This document shows, piece by piece, positions 53,002-62,138 of a stretch of DNA of 64,000 nt. The stretch spans positions 62,001 through 126,000 of the forward strand of contig NZ_MRTH01000002.1 of NCBI RefSeq assembly GCF_001956045.1, in the 5' to 3' direction. Each line of letters starts with the position of its first letter. The first letter of the stretch is position 1. The DNA comes from Paenibacillus sp. FSL H7-0331. Its GTDB lineage: Bacteria; Bacillota; Bacilli; Paenibacillales; NBRC-103111. The notes under the pieces were generated by a model, which saw only the letters and a list, made by a program, of their open reading frames with translations, was not told the origin of the DNA and did not search any database. The translations under genes and the position numbers were made by a program.

Positions 53002-53505
53002 ATGAACGAGGATCAATCCATGCAAGACATGAAAAGAATTCCCGCTGAGCTGCTGCAGGAGCGTCTGGAGGTCGTTAAGCAGTTAAGTAACGATGATCTG
53101 GAGCTGTATGAGATTTCCAAGGATAAGCTGACAGGTGAGCATTATTTGCATTATGCTTATCTTCATAAGCAGGTAGCAGCCATGGGACCTGAAAGCAGCG
53201 GCATCGAGACTTTCCATCAGCTTATGCCCTTGGAGAGCGATGACGTGCTCGCTTTCATATTCGGGGAACAGGAATTTACTTATCCATCAGCTTGGAAGAG
53301 GTCGTTTTTACGAAATGGTCCTGAAGGCGATTATGTCTGGTTTAATCCTGAATACACACAGGATGAGGAGAACAGCGAGGCCATAGCGAACGAGCTGAGG
53401 GAGCAATTGCTGCGCTTCAAGCAATCCACGGAGTTGACACCGGAAGGTGTGAGCAGGCTGCTGCAGGATTTGGATCGAACCCGGGACGGGCACCAATCTG
53501 AATGA
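53002..53505 (+). CDS. Hypothetical protein (167 aa)
   Basis: Not recognised. A soluble acidic protein, mostly helical, with 'PAELLQERLEVVKQLSNDDL' near the start, a 'HYLHYAYLHKQVAAMG' segment, and an aromatic stretch 'EFTYPSAWKRSF'. ATG 53002 follows TAGGAGGG. The leader directly follows the tandem hairpin repeats. Confidence 0.7.
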   Translation: MNEDQSMQDMKRIPAELLQERLEVVKQLSNDDLELYEISKDKLTGEHYLHYAYLHKQVAAMGPESSGIETFHQLMPLESDDVLAFIFGEQEFTYPSAWKRSFLRNGPEGDYVWFNPEYTQDEENSEAIANELREQLLRFKQSTELTPEGVSRLLQDLDRTRDGHQSE

Positions 53506-53557
53506 GGGTTGAGGGCGAGCGGCGTTATTGATGCTCATCGTATAGTATTTTATATTG

Positions 53558-53607
53558 AAAGCTCCTGTAAGGTTGTGCGAGCTGCACAGCCTTACAGGAG
53601 CTTTTTT
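53558..53607. terminator. Strong terminator between convergent genes
   Basis: AAAGCTCCTGTAAGG (53558-53572) pairs with CCTTACAGGAGCTTT (53590-53604), with an inner TGTGC/GCACA stem, followed by TTTTTT on the plus strand. It overlaps the last codons of the minus-strand regulator. Confidence 0.9.
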
Positions 53608-54307
53608 AATGCTCAAATTTATAACCAACCCCCCAAACTGTTTTGATATGTTTAGGTTCCTTGGGATCAATTTCGACTTTCTTGCGGAGATTGGTAATAT
53701 GTACATCAACGGTACGTTCAGTCACGAAGGTGTCGATTCCACGAATTTTGTTCAACAGCTCCTCACGGGAAAATACTTTACCCGGATGCATCCAAAAAAG
53801 TTTCATAATTTCAAATTCAGAAAATGTTGTTTCTACAGGGTGATTAAGTAAGTAAATACAGCGTTTTTCCATATCGATTTTGATAGACTGCGGGTCCATT
53901 TCCCCTGATTCTGCAGGGGGCGTTGATTGTACACTATGATTCGAGATGGCCGATCGACGCAGCAGGGCACTCGTTCTTGCAGCTAATTCACGCATGCTAA
54001 AAGGCTTGCATAAATAATCATCAGCTCCGATAATTAAAGCTTTTACCCGCTCCGAGACCTCACTTTTGGCAGAAATCACCATAATGGGCACATTGGAAAC
54101 CGTTCGAAACTCTTTACATAGATCCATGCCGTTGGCATCAGGAAGCATGATATCCAAAATAATAACATCCGGTTCTATCGTATTAAATAATTTGGTGCCT
54201 TGTTGTCCATCTGCTCCCCAATGTACGTTATAATCCTCTTCAGATAAATAAATCGAAATCATATCTGCGATGCTCTGGTCGTCCTCAATAAGTAAGACGG
54301 TAGGCAT
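53606..54307 (-). CDS. OmpR/PhoB-family response regulator
   Basis: A 233-residue regulator. The receiver domain has 'EDD' at 8-10, phospho-acceptor Asp52 ('VIILDIMLPDANG') and the switch Lys in 'YLCKPFSMREL'. The winged-helix effector domain has 'FSEFEIMKLFWMHPGKVFSR' and 'TVDVHITNLRKKVE'. ATG 54307 follows GGAGGG; an upstream GTG overlaps that site. No sensor kinase is adjacent, so it is an orphan here. Confidence 0.93.
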   Translation of the reverse strand: MPTVLLIEDDQSIADMISIYLSEEDYNVHWGADGQQGTKLFNTIEPDVIILDIMLPDANGMDLCKEFRTVSNVPIMVISAKSEVSERVKALIIGADDYLCKPFSMRELAARTSALLRRSAISNHSVQSTPPAESGEMDPQSIKIDMEKRCIYLLNHPVETTFSEFEIMKLFWMHPGKVFSREELLNKIRGIDTFVTERTVDVHITNLRKKVEIDPKEPKHIKTVWGVGYKFEH

Positions 54308-54525
54308 GAGCTCCCTCCTCACTATGTTAGGAAATGGTTAAGAAAATTAACAAATAAAAAACGAGAAATAACAACATTATTTTAACAAATGTTTTATATA
54401 GTGACAAAAAGGAATTACTTGCATTTTTAATGTATCTCAAAAGTCAGTTTAGGACAAGCTTATGAAGAACTAATTAGTTAAAAATTGAGAAAAAGAATTG
54501 ATTCCACTAATGGGAGGCTGCTAAG

Positions 54526-54714
54526 ATGAACATTGCTGCTCATATTGAACAAGAAATTCTCCTACTCAACCAAGAATTGCATACGCTGGTTACCCTGAAA
54601 GGCTACGAACTTACACATTCTGAAGTTGTGAATAAGAGTACGGAATTGGATCAATTAATTATTTGCGCAATGAGCAGTCAATCTAAGCGTTTTCAGAATA
54701 TGCAAGCATCTTAG
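54526..54714 (+). CDS. Spo0E-like aspartyl-phosphate phosphatase
   Basis: A 62-residue two-helix protein. The Spo0E-family active-site motif SxxLDxLI appears as 'KSTELDQLII'. Such proteins dephosphorylate Spo0A~P and delay sporulation. GGGAGGC precedes the ATG. The substrate is inferred from family membership. Confidence 0.82.
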   Translation: MNIAAHIEQEILLLNQELHTLVTLKGYELTHSEVVNKSTELDQLIICAMSSQSKRFQNMQAS

Positions 54715-54752
54715 TACCTACTAACCTATATAGACATGAGACCATAACGAAT

Positions 54753-54837
54753 AAAAAAGCCATTTGTTTGGAGGTCCCGGTGAGAAAGACCCGTTCAGGT
54801 CTTGCTCTAGCAGGAGTTCCCAAGTAAACGGCTTTTT
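54753..54837. terminator. Long structured hairpin / probable terminator
   Basis: The 18-base arms AAAAAGCCATTTGTTTGG and CCAAGTAAACGGCTTTTTGG pair with three mismatches around a structured 48-base interior that itself contains AGACC/GGTCT. A- and T-tracts on either side would let it end both convergent transcripts (Spo0E-like, HxlR). Confidence 0.65.
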
Positions 54838-54856
54838 GGTGTGGTCGCATCTGAGA

Positions 54857-55168
54857 TCACTTTACCCAATGTTCTCCCCAATCGTGTACAGCCTCCATGA
54901 CAGGCCGGAGTGCTCTTCCTTTTTCGGACAGCTCATATTCAATACGTACGGGAGTTTCCGGGTATACATGCCGATGGATGAGTCCCTCGGTTTCCAATTC
55001 TTTAAATCGTTCAGCTAACATTCTGTCGCTCATTCCGGGGATCATTTCGGAAATATCCTTAAACCGCCTTGGGCCCTGAAGCAAGGATTGAATAATCAAG
55101 CCGGTCCAGCGTTTTCCTAAAATGCCAAATGCAGCTTCAAACTTGGGGCAAAGCTGATGATCAGCCAT
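54857..55168 (-). CDS. HxlR-family transcriptional regulator
   Basis: A 103-residue winged-helix protein. Typical features are 'CPKFEAAFGILGKRWTGLII' with the N-terminal Cys, 'GPRRFKDISEMIPGMSDRML' and the wing 'PVRIEYELSEKGRAL'. ATG 55168 follows AAGGAGATG on the minus strand. HxlR proteins often sense oxidants or aldehydes and control a divergent neighbour; here that is purT, but a regulatory link is only possible, not shown. Confidence 0.9.
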   Translation of the reverse strand: MADHQLCPKFEAAFGILGKRWTGLIIQSLLQGPRRFKDISEMIPGMSDRMLAERFKELETEGLIHRHVYPETPVRIEYELSEKGRALRPVMEAVHDWGEHWVK

Positions 55169-55264
55169 TGCTATCATCTCCTTCTTACTATCATTGTAGC
55201 ATAAGTTACTCAATAAAAGTAAGCTATCATTAAAAGGAATTTTTATGTCTTTTTGCAAGAATGA

Positions 55265-55293
55265 TTGAAAAATGTTCCATTGTAAAGTATAAC
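55265..55293 (+). promoter_or_regulatory. purT promoter
   Basis: TTGAAA (55265-55270) and TATAAC (55288-55293) with a 17-base spacer, 52 bases before the purT start. No purine riboswitch was recognised. Confidence 0.65.
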
Positions 55294-55345
55294 AACGATA
55301 GAGCCTTTTAATTTGAACTGTATATATCAAGGGGGAACTGCGTTC

Positions 55346-56527
55346 ATGTACGGATCACCACTATCAGGATTAGCCAAAAAAATGATGCTTCTAGGTTCAG
55401 GCGAGCTGGGCAAGGAAGTTATCATTGAAGCACAAAGACTAGGAATTGAAACCATCGCGGTAGACCGATATGCGAATGCACCAGCGATGCAGGTTGCGCA
55501 CCGTTCCTATGTGATTAATATGCTTGATGAGGATCAGCTTCGCGAGCTCATCAAGAAGGAGCAGCCGGATTTAATCGTACCGGAAATTGAAGCGATCGCC
55601 ACTCAAGTGCTGCTTGATTTGGAGCGTGAAGGGATGCGTGTGGTACCAACCGCTACGGCTGCCCAATTGACGATGGATCGCGAGGGCATACGTCGTTTGG
55701 CTTCGGAAATTTTACATCTCCCGACAGCCAATTACGCATTTGCCGACAGCCTTGAGGAGCTTCAGGAGGCGGTTGCTGTTATTGGTACACCGTGTGTCAT
55801 TAAGCCGATTATGAGCTCTTCAGGCAAAGGTCAGAGCGTTTGCAAATCATTGTCGGATGTTGAGAAATCGTGGACGTATGCGATGGAGGGCGGCAGAGCA
55901 AAGAAAACGCGGGTGATCGTGGAGCAATTTATTCATTTTGAATCCGAGATCACACTGCTTACCGTACGTTCGGTATCAGGCACTGCGTTCTGTGAGCCGA
56001 TTGGTCATGTGCAGAAGGAAGGCGATTACATCGAATCGTGGCAGCCGCACGAGATGACAGCCTTACAAATCGAACAGGCGCAGCATATAGCTAAGACGAT
56101 TACTGACGCTTTGGGTGGTACAGGGATTTATGGTGTGGAACTGTTTTTGGCTAAGGATCATGTGTACTTTAGTGAAGTCTCTCCACGTCCGCATGATACG
56201 GGTATGGTGACTATGGTTACACAGGATCTATCCGAATTTGCCCTGCATGTTCGTGCCATACTGGGTCTGCCGATTTCAACAATCCGCATGCTGACGCCAG
56301 GAGCTTCACATACTTTAAAGGCTACTGAAGAACAGCAGGTATTCAGTATTGATGGAATTGACAGGGCGCTAAGTCATCCGAATACTCAGGTGCGTATTTT
56401 TGGCAAGCCGGAAACGAAGATTGGGCGAAGAATGGCTGTCGCGTTAAGCACGGCGGACGATGTCGAAGAAGCTCGGAGAGTTGCAGCTCTGGCTGCTGGG
56501 GAATTGAAGCTTCGTTACGAGCATTAA
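55346..56527 (+). CDS. purT: Formate-dependent GAR transformylase PurT
   Basis: ATP-grasp enzyme making formyl-GAR from GAR, formate and ATP, an alternative to folate-dependent PurN. The 393-residue protein has the N-terminal '[20 protein letters not shown]' nucleotide-binding strand, '[16 protein letters not shown]' (ATP-grasp lysine loop), '[20 protein letters not shown]' (metal-binding Glu) and 'HDTGMVT'. ATG 55346 follows AAGGGGGAA. Stands alone, away from the main pur operon. Confidence 0.94.
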   Translation: MYGSPLSGLAKKMMLLGSGELGKEVIIEAQRLGIETIAVDRYANAPAMQVAHRSYVINMLDEDQLRELIKKEQPDLIVPEIEAIATQVLLDLEREGMRVVPTATAAQLTMDREGIRRLASEILHLPTANYAFADSLEELQEAVAVIGTPCVIKPIMSSSGKGQSVCKSLSDVEKSWTYAMEGGRAKKTRVIVEQFIHFESEITLLTVRSVSGTAFCEPIGHVQKEGDYIESWQPHEMTALQIEQAQHIAKTITDALGGTGIYGVELFLAKDHVYFSEVSPRPHDTGMVTMVTQDLSEFALHVRAILGLPISTIRMLTPGASHTLKATEEQQVFSIDGIDRALSHPNTQVRIFGKPETKIGRRMAVALSTADDVEEARRVAALAAGELKLRYEH

Positions 56528-56670
56528 GCGTGAAAAAGGAAGCTATCCATCGTTATTTTGTTGATCCCATGCCCGCTGGCTTGACGAGAACGCCTAAAAC
56601 AAGCTATTATTCAAGGTACACATGATAATGGTGATCAAAGACAACCTATATAAAGAGAGGTACCGAAATA

Positions 56671-56943
56671 ATGGCATACCAACCAAAGGTAATCAAAGCA
56701 GAGATTGTAAGTAATAACCCGAAAAACGGATTGTTCGAGGTCGTTGTTAACTTGAAGGACCGCACATCGTGCAGACTCATTTATGAAAAAAAGGCAGACA
56801 ACGCGACTCCGTTCGCATCGCATATCAACCGTTTGTTGAATGAGCCTTGCCCGATTTGCCGTAAAGATTTTCTGTGCGATTGCATGACCAAGTACAAGGA
56901 AGATATTTCCGAGCAAGCGTTGGAGCTAGTTGGAACGCCATAA
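56671..56943 (+). CDS. Hypothetical protein with Cys cluster (90 aa)
   Basis: Not recognised. A beta-rich N-terminal half ('KVIKAEIVSNNPKNGLFEVV') is followed by 'PCPICRKDFLCDCM', four cysteines in a C-x2-C-x5-C-x-C arrangement that could bind zinc. AGAGAGGT precedes the ATG. It has its own downstream terminator. Confidence 0.7.
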   Translation: MAYQPKVIKAEIVSNNPKNGLFEVVVNLKDRTSCRLIYEKKADNATPFASHINRLLNEPCPICRKDFLCDCMTKYKEDISEQALELVGTP

Positions 56944-56958
56944 ATCAATCATCCATTG

Positions 56959-56989
56959 AACCCGTGGGCTGTAAGCTCATGGGTTTTTT
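56959..56989 (+). terminator. Intrinsic terminator
   Basis: AACCCGTGGGCT (56959-56970) pairs with AGCTCATGGGTT (one C:A mismatch allowed by G:T pairing nearby), followed by TTTTTT. Confidence 0.8.
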
Positions 56990-57023
56990 CCAAATTCTAA
57001 GGATAACCGGGTGAGGGTTACTT

Positions 57024-58730
57024 ATGGTACGTATGTTAATCTATATCGTGCTTAGTTGTTCAGTGCTAATAACCAGCTGTATTGTATATTATTCGGTGCA
57101 GGCGGCCTCCCAAACACAGCTGGCATCGGGCGAGCAGCTGCAGCAGGTGCACGATCAAACCGTGATAAGAATTCAAAAATCGTTCGAAGAGCTCGACCAC
57201 ACACTGAAGCGGATCAGTAACGATTATGCCATTCAGCGATTGAGTGAGGGAACGGTTATTACAGATTCTGCCGAGGATCGTTCGCTGCGGGAATATGCCG
57301 ATTACTTGCTTCGCTCTGAGCGCTCCCAATTTCCTTTTGTAACGAATATGTGTATGTCGTTGGATGCGTTGAACTATAACTTATGCACCGAGGCATTGAC
57401 ATCCGTTACTCCTACAGACACAACTCTTCCCATGCTGCGAAAGTTTGATCGGTCCCTACAAGCCCGTGAAAAGAGAGAAGCTGCGGATGGCTATGAGGTT
57501 ATATATACGGCCCCACTCACGAATCGGAAAAATGTAGTTAAGGGCTCTTTTCAAATTACGGTAGCATTAGACCCGTTAATGAAAGATATTTATGGCAGGC
57601 TGCCGCTGCTTCGTAACCAGATCATGGACAGTCATGGCGTATTTATGTACAGCAGGCTGCCTGAGACTGATAATGAAATGCTCCAGAAGGAAGAGGGATG
57701 GAAGACAGCGACGGAGCCACTTCAATGGGGCAAGTTCTCCGTGATGTCGACGAAAAAGCTGGAGCTTCCAGGAGCGGTATGGTTTTCACAGATTGAAGCC
57801 CGACAGTCTTTGGAGACTTCTTTTGCAAAGGCGTTTCAATCTACACTTGGATTGTTCATTGTGTTGCTGCTGCTAGTCTGTATGTTGAGTGTATTCGTGT
57901 ACCAGCATTATTCGGCTCGACCGATGAAACACCTCCGTGGGCTGATGAATCGTGCTGAATTAGGTGATTTTAAAGCGTACTGGGTGCATAAAAGCAGCAG
58001 AGAATGGAACGAGCTGGGCGAGAGCTATAATCAGATGCTGAACCGATTGGAAGAGCTGATCAGACAAGTAAAACGTGAGGAATCGCTAAAAAAGGAAGCT
58101 GAAATGGAAGCGCTGCAATATCAGCTGAACCCGCACTTTTTGTACAATACGTTAAACACGATCAAATGGGTTGCCAAAATGCACCGTACCCCGCAAATCG
58201 CGGAGGTTGTCACTTCCTTGGTCCGACTGCTGCAGGCGAGCTTGGGGAAAAAGGGGGATTTTATTACGGTTCGTGAAGAAATAGAACTGATCCATGCTTA
58301 TATCGATATTCAGGCATTTCGGTATGGGGACAAAATACGTATGGAGTATGATATTGATCCGTTGTCCGAAGGTTGTCTGGTACCGCGAATGATCCTGCAG
58401 CCGCTATTGGAAAATGCGATTATTCATGGGATTGAGCCGAGCCGGCAGGAGGGAGTTATCCGTATTGGCATCCGCATAGAAGCAGAGCGTGAGCTGCTGA
58501 TTTGTCAGGTTGAAGATAACGGGATCGGTATGTCCATGGAAGACAAGGCTGTTGAATCCGCCACAAACGGGGGGATGCGGGAGAGAATGAGCGGAATCGG
58601 ACTGCGCCACATCCGCGAGAAAATCAGGCTGTACTATGGAAGCGGATACAATATGAATATGGTGAGCAAACCAAGCCAAGGGACAACCATTCGTCTGACG
58701 CTGCCGGTACATTACAATGAGGAAGGATAA
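57024..58730 (+). CDS. YesM-type sensor histidine kinase
   Basis: A 568-residue kinase of the LytS/YesM group. A first membrane helix (about 4-25) is followed by an extracytoplasmic sensor domain to about 270, a second helix (about 273-293, 'LGLFIVLLLLVCMLSVFV') and HAMP. The His_kinase domain has 'LQYQLNPHFLYNTLNTIKW', and the ATPase domain 'ILQPLLENAIIHGIEP' and 'DNGIGM'. GGGTGAGGG lies upstream of the ATG. The paired AraC-type regulator begins four bases after its stop. Such pairs in Paenibacillus often control carbohydrate uptake, but here an exporter follows. Confidence 0.92.
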   Translation: MVRMLIYIVLSCSVLITSCIVYYSVQAASQTQLASGEQLQQVHDQTVIRIQKSFEELDHTLKRISNDYAIQRLSEGTVITDSAEDRSLREYADYLLRSERSQFPFVTNMCMSLDALNYNLCTEALTSVTPTDTTLPMLRKFDRSLQAREKREAADGYEVIYTAPLTNRKNVVKGSFQITVALDPLMKDIYGRLPLLRNQIMDSHGVFMYSRLPETDNEMLQKEEGWKTATEPLQWGKFSVMSTKKLELPGAVWFSQIEARQSLETSFAKAFQSTLGLFIVLLLLVCMLSVFVYQHYSARPMKHLRGLMNRAELGDFKAYWVHKSSREWNELGESYNQMLNRLEELIRQVKREESLKKEAEMEALQYQLNPHFLYNTLNTIKWVAKMHRTPQIAEVVTSLVRLLQASLGKKGDFITVREEIELIHAYIDIQAFRYGDKIRMEYDIDPLSEGCLVPRMILQPLLENAIIHGIEPSRQEGVIRIGIRIEAERELLICQVEDNGIGMSMEDKAVESATNGGMRERMSGIGLRHIREKIRLYYGSGYNMNMVSKPSQGTTIRLTLPVHYNEEG

Positions 58731-58733
58731 ACG

Positions 58734-60290
58734 ATGAAGGTATTAGTAGTCGATGACGAGCCGATTATTAGACAAGTGCTGAAAACGATGATCCGCTGGG
58801 AGGAACACGGCTTCGAGTGGGGTGGTGAAGCCTGTGATGGTAACGAAGCATGGGAAAGGCTGGAGGATGGCGGCATTGATCTGGTAGTGACAGATATTTT
58901 GATGCCGCGTATGGACGGTCTGGAGCTGGTCAGAAGAATGAAGCAGACGGAATCTGATGCAGCTGTCATCGTATTGAGCTGTCTGGATGACTTCAAGTAT
59001 GTGAAAGAAGCGATGAAGCTTGGCGCACACGATTATATATTAAAGCCTACAATGGAGCCAGAGCAGCTGATCACTATTCTTAACGAAGCGAAGCTCGATT
59101 TGCAAAAGCTGCGGGAACAGAAGCAGAAACAGCTAATGCTCACACAGCAGCTGCTGCAGTCGAATCAGGCACAGTGGGGATTAAGGCTTAAGAAAGCATG
59201 GGTTAGCAGTCAGCGAGATGAAGAACTGGAGGATGAACTTTTTACGGTTGACGGAGAGCTGTCGAGCTGGATGATTTATTTGGCACCAGACGTTCGATTC
59301 TCGTTTATCGGATGGAATTGGCCGGATGTGTGGGCTTATGTACTTGTGAACGAGCATCAAGTGCTGCTTATTTATAAGGATCAGCTGGCTGCCACTCATC
59401 AGGAGCGTCAGGCTCAGCTGCAGCAATCTTTAGCAGGTTCAGATACAGGTTTGACAGAGCATGGCTTTTGGCTGTCGGCTGTTGCTCGGATCAACCAACC
59501 CGAACAGCTGTATCGTATTGTACATATGCATGATGAGCTCAGAAAGCGGTATTTTTACGGAGTTCAAACGGAGCTTTTCATTCAGCAGGCTTCAGAGCTA
59601 GTGGTAAGTGATGAGCTGCATTCGGCCTGGAAAGGGGAGCTCCCTCAGGACGAGAAGCAAAATCTGTTGCGTGCGATAGCCGGGCATAATGAAGATGCGG
59701 TCGTTTATTGGTCTGAGCAAATCTGGAAGCGACTGGGTAACCTCCAGCCTCCGATCACACAGGCTTTCAGCTTTCTATATGAGCTGCTAAGCTTTGCAGC
59801 TGCGTTGGCCCGACAGGAGGGGACGAGCAACCTGGATGATTTTGATCGCAAGGTCGCGGCTGCCCAAGCGCAAGCGCATTTTCGGTTGGAAGCGCTCGGA
59901 ATGTGGTTTACGGAGGCATGTCGGGAGCTGGCTATTTTGCAATCAGGCACGGCCGTGGTTCCGACCTCGCGAAATCCTTTTGTCCGTAAGGCACAGATGT
60001 ACATGAAGCACAATTACCATTTGGCCATCAGTACAACCGATATTGCGCAAAATGTTAAGCTAAGCCGCAGCTATTTGAGCGATTTGTACAGCAAGGAGAC
60101 AGGGGAATCGTTGATCGAATCACTGGTACGCATAAGGCTAGAAGCGGCCAAACAGCTCTTGCTGGCTAATAACAAAAAAGTATATGAGGTTGCCGAAGCT
60201 GTCGGCTTTACCGATGCCAAGATATTCGCCAAAACGTTTAAAAAAGCTGTCGGATGTACACCAAAGGAATATGAGGAACAGAACAAATAG
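58734..60290 (+). CDS. YesN-type response regulator with AraC DNA-binding domain
   Basis: A 518-residue regulator. The receiver domain has phospho-acceptor Asp54 ('LVVTDILMPRMDG') and Lys in 'YILKPTMEPEQ'. A long middle region (about 130-400) has no recognised motif. The C-terminal AraC/XylS domain (about 415-515) has 'ISTTDIAQNVKLSRSYLSDL' and 'VYEVAEAVGFTDAKIFAKTF', ending 'CTPKEYEEQ'. GAGGAAGGA precedes the ATG. The probable target is the neighbouring exporter operon, by position only. Confidence 0.93.
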   Translation: MKVLVVDDEPIIRQVLKTMIRWEEHGFEWGGEACDGNEAWERLEDGGIDLVVTDILMPRMDGLELVRRMKQTESDAAVIVLSCLDDFKYVKEAMKLGAHDYILKPTMEPEQLITILNEAKLDLQKLREQKQKQLMLTQQLLQSNQAQWGLRLKKAWVSSQRDEELEDELFTVDGELSSWMIYLAPDVRFSFIGWNWPDVWAYVLVNEHQVLLIYKDQLAATHQERQAQLQQSLAGSDTGLTEHGFWLSAVARINQPEQLYRIVHMHDELRKRYFYGVQTELFIQQASELVVSDELHSAWKGELPQDEKQNLLRAIAGHNEDAVVYWSEQIWKRLGNLQPPITQAFSFLYELLSFAAALARQEGTSNLDDFDRKVAAAQAQAHFRLEALGMWFTEACRELAILQSGTAVVPTSRNPFVRKAQMYMKHNYHLAISTTDIAQNVKLSRSYLSDLYSKETGESLIESLVRIRLEAAKQLLLANNKKVYEVAEAVGFTDAKIFAKTFKKAVGCTPKEYEEQNK

Positions 60291-60322
60291 ACACCAATTC
60301 CAACAAATTGGTGTCTATTTTT
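60289..60322 (+). terminator. Intrinsic terminator after the two-component operon
   Basis: AGACACCAATT (60289-60299) and AATTGGTGTCT (60306-60316) form a perfect 11-base stem with a six-base loop, followed by ATTTTT. It overlaps the last base pairs of the stop codon. Confidence 0.9.
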
Positions 60323-60389
60323 ATATGCTGGGAAGGTTTACATTATAAGTAAAGAATTCGCTTACAATTGAGACCTTGGAGGAATATCC

Positions 60390-61100
60390 ATGCAGCATCC
60401 CATACATAACTGCCCAACGAGTGATCCGATATTACAAGCTGTCAGTCTGACCCGAACCTTCGGTAAAGCTGGTGCTGCCGTGCATGCGCTGCGTGGTGCT
60501 TCGCTTCATATCGCCTCCGGTCGTCTGATCGCGCTAAGGGGACGTTCGGGCTCAGGGAAAACTACGCTTTTAAATATGCTCGGATTGTTGGATCGGCCTA
60601 CAGATGGAGCGATTTATTTTGAAGGTCAGGATGTGACAGGATTATCCGACAAAAAAAGGAATGAGCTGCGTCGCACTCGTCTTGGCCTTATATTTCAGTC
60701 ATTTGCTTTGGTTCCTTATATGTCGGCTTATGAGAATGTCGAATTTGGCTTGCGTATTGCAGGCATACCTTCGGCTCAACGTCGTGAGTACGCGGAACAA
60801 GCGCTTGATTTTGTCGGTCTGAGACCAAGAATGAAGCATCGCCCCTATGAGATGTCAGGTGGTGAGCAGCAGCGCACCGCGATTGCCAGAGCGATAGCCC
60901 ACCGACCGAAGCTGTTGTTGGCGGATGAACCAACTGCTGAGCTCGACAGTCGTATGGGGCTGCAGGTGTTGAAGGTATTCAAGGATTTGGTGCAGTTTGA
61001 AGGAATGACGATTATTTTGACGACACATGACCCGGCGATTATGGAAGTGGTGGATCAAGTGTATGCACTGGAGGATGGACATATTGTGGAAGAAAGCTAA
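60390..61100 (+). CDS. MacB/LolD-type ABC transporter ATP-binding protein
   Basis: A 236-residue ATPase of the MacB/FtsE class. Walker A is 'LRGRSGSGKTTLLNMLG' (about 49-65), the Q-loop 'GLIFQSFALVPYMSAYENVE' (family-typical), the signature 'MSGGEQQRTAIARAIAH', Walker B 'LLLADEPTAELD' and the H-loop 'TTHDP'. AAGAC..GGAGGAA precedes ATG 60390. It starts a three-gene tripartite exporter operon with an adaptor and an FtsX-like permease. Confidence 0.93.
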   Translation: MQHPIHNCPTSDPILQAVSLTRTFGKAGAAVHALRGASLHIASGRLIALRGRSGSGKTTLLNMLGLLDRPTDGAIYFEGQDVTGLSDKKRNELRRTRLGLIFQSFALVPYMSAYENVEFGLRIAGIPSAQRREYAEQALDFVGLRPRMKHRPYEMSGGEQQRTAIARAIAHRPKLLLADEPTAELDSRMGLQVLKVFKDLVQFEGMTIILTTHDPAIMEVVDQVYALEDGHIVEES

Positions 61101-62127
61101 CAAGCGCTTTACGATAGCTTCATGGATAATTACAGCATCGATCGTAATGACATGTATCCCCGGCTGCAGTCTGCTGCCTCAGGAGGAGGAGGCGTTAAAG
61201 CCACCGCTCGTGAAGCCGGTCAAGGAAAATTTTGAGCTGTATGAGGTCAAGAAGGGCACCATCAAGAAGCAAATCAACGGAGTAGGCACCTTTGCCGCGG
61301 ACAAGATGCAATATTTGTTCTACCCCGAATCCGGAGGGCGGCTTGCTGACATCAATGTCAATCTTGGGTCTGTTGTCAATAAGGGAGATGTTGTTGCTCA
61401 GCTTGATAAAGGTGAAATTGAAGGCAAAATCCTTCAGCAGGAGCTTGTTGTGGAAAAGGCAAGGCTTGCTCTGGAACAAGCCAAGGATGAGAAACGCGGT
61501 GATGCGATTGCCATCCGAATCAAGCTGCTGGATATGCAGAAGGAGGAAATACAGCTGGATCTGTATCGAAAGCAACTGAGCAAGACGAAGCTGATTTCCG
61601 ATGTCAGCGGTATTGTAACGTTCCTTGATCCTATCAGGCAAGGAGATCCTGTTGTGGCCTATAAAGCGATCTTAACGGTATCCGATCCTAAATCGGTGCG
61701 TCTGGTATACGAAACGACCAATACGAATGATTTAGTCGGAGTCCAGATAGGGATGCCTGCAGAGGTAAAGGTAAAAGGAGGCGTCTACCCCGGCATCGTG
61801 TCGCAAATTCCCGCAACCGCACCCCAATCGGATGTGAAAGCTATTGCTGATAAAAATGCGAAAACGATTGTCATCACAGCCCAAGGGCTGCCCGATACGA
61901 TAGAGATTGGCAATAGCGCGGATATTACGATCGTTACCGAAAATCGGGAGGATGTGATGATCATTCCCAAGATTGGACTCCGCTCTTACATGGGACGTGA
62001 TTATGTACAGGTGCTTGAAGGGGAAAGTCGTAAAGAGCTTGATGTTGAGAAGGGAATCGTATCGTCCACGGAAGTAGAGATTCGCAAAGGGATCAAAGAG
62101 GGTCAAAAGGTGATTTTAAACAATTGA
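61084..62127 (+). CDS. Exporter adaptor lipoprotein (HlyD/MacA-like)
   Basis: About 347 residues. The N-terminus is a lipoprotein signal: basic residues, a hydrophobic stretch and lipobox 'CIPGC' with Cys28. The body has a barrel-sandwich hybrid ('NGVGTFAADKMQYLFYPESG', 'VNLGSVVNKGDVVAQLDKGE'), a short coiled hairpin (about 115-175) and beta-barrel domains, as in MacA-type adaptors. TTG 61084 lies nine bases after GGAGG and overlaps the ATPase gene by 17 bases; the frame is open from 61027. Confidence 0.85.
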   Translation: MWKKANKRFTIASWIITASIVMTCIPGCSLLPQEEEALKPPLVKPVKENFELYEVKKGTIKKQINGVGTFAADKMQYLFYPESGGRLADINVNLGSVVNKGDVVAQLDKGEIEGKILQQELVVEKARLALEQAKDEKRGDAIAIRIKLLDMQKEEIQLDLYRKQLSKTKLISDVSGIVTFLDPIRQGDPVVAYKAILTVSDPKSVRLVYETTNTNDLVGVQIGMPAEVKVKGGVYPGIVSQIPATAPQSDVKAIADKNAKTIVITAQGLPDTIEIGNSADITIVTENREDVMIIPKIGLRSYMGRDYVQVLEGESRKELDVEKGIVSSTEVEIRKGIKEGQKVILNN

Positions 62128-62138
62128 GGTGATGCCGT

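Noticed and set aside
53555..53851. Plus-strand frame opposite the OmpR-type regulator
   Set aside because: It begins inside the terminator hairpin and is the mirror of the regulator gene.
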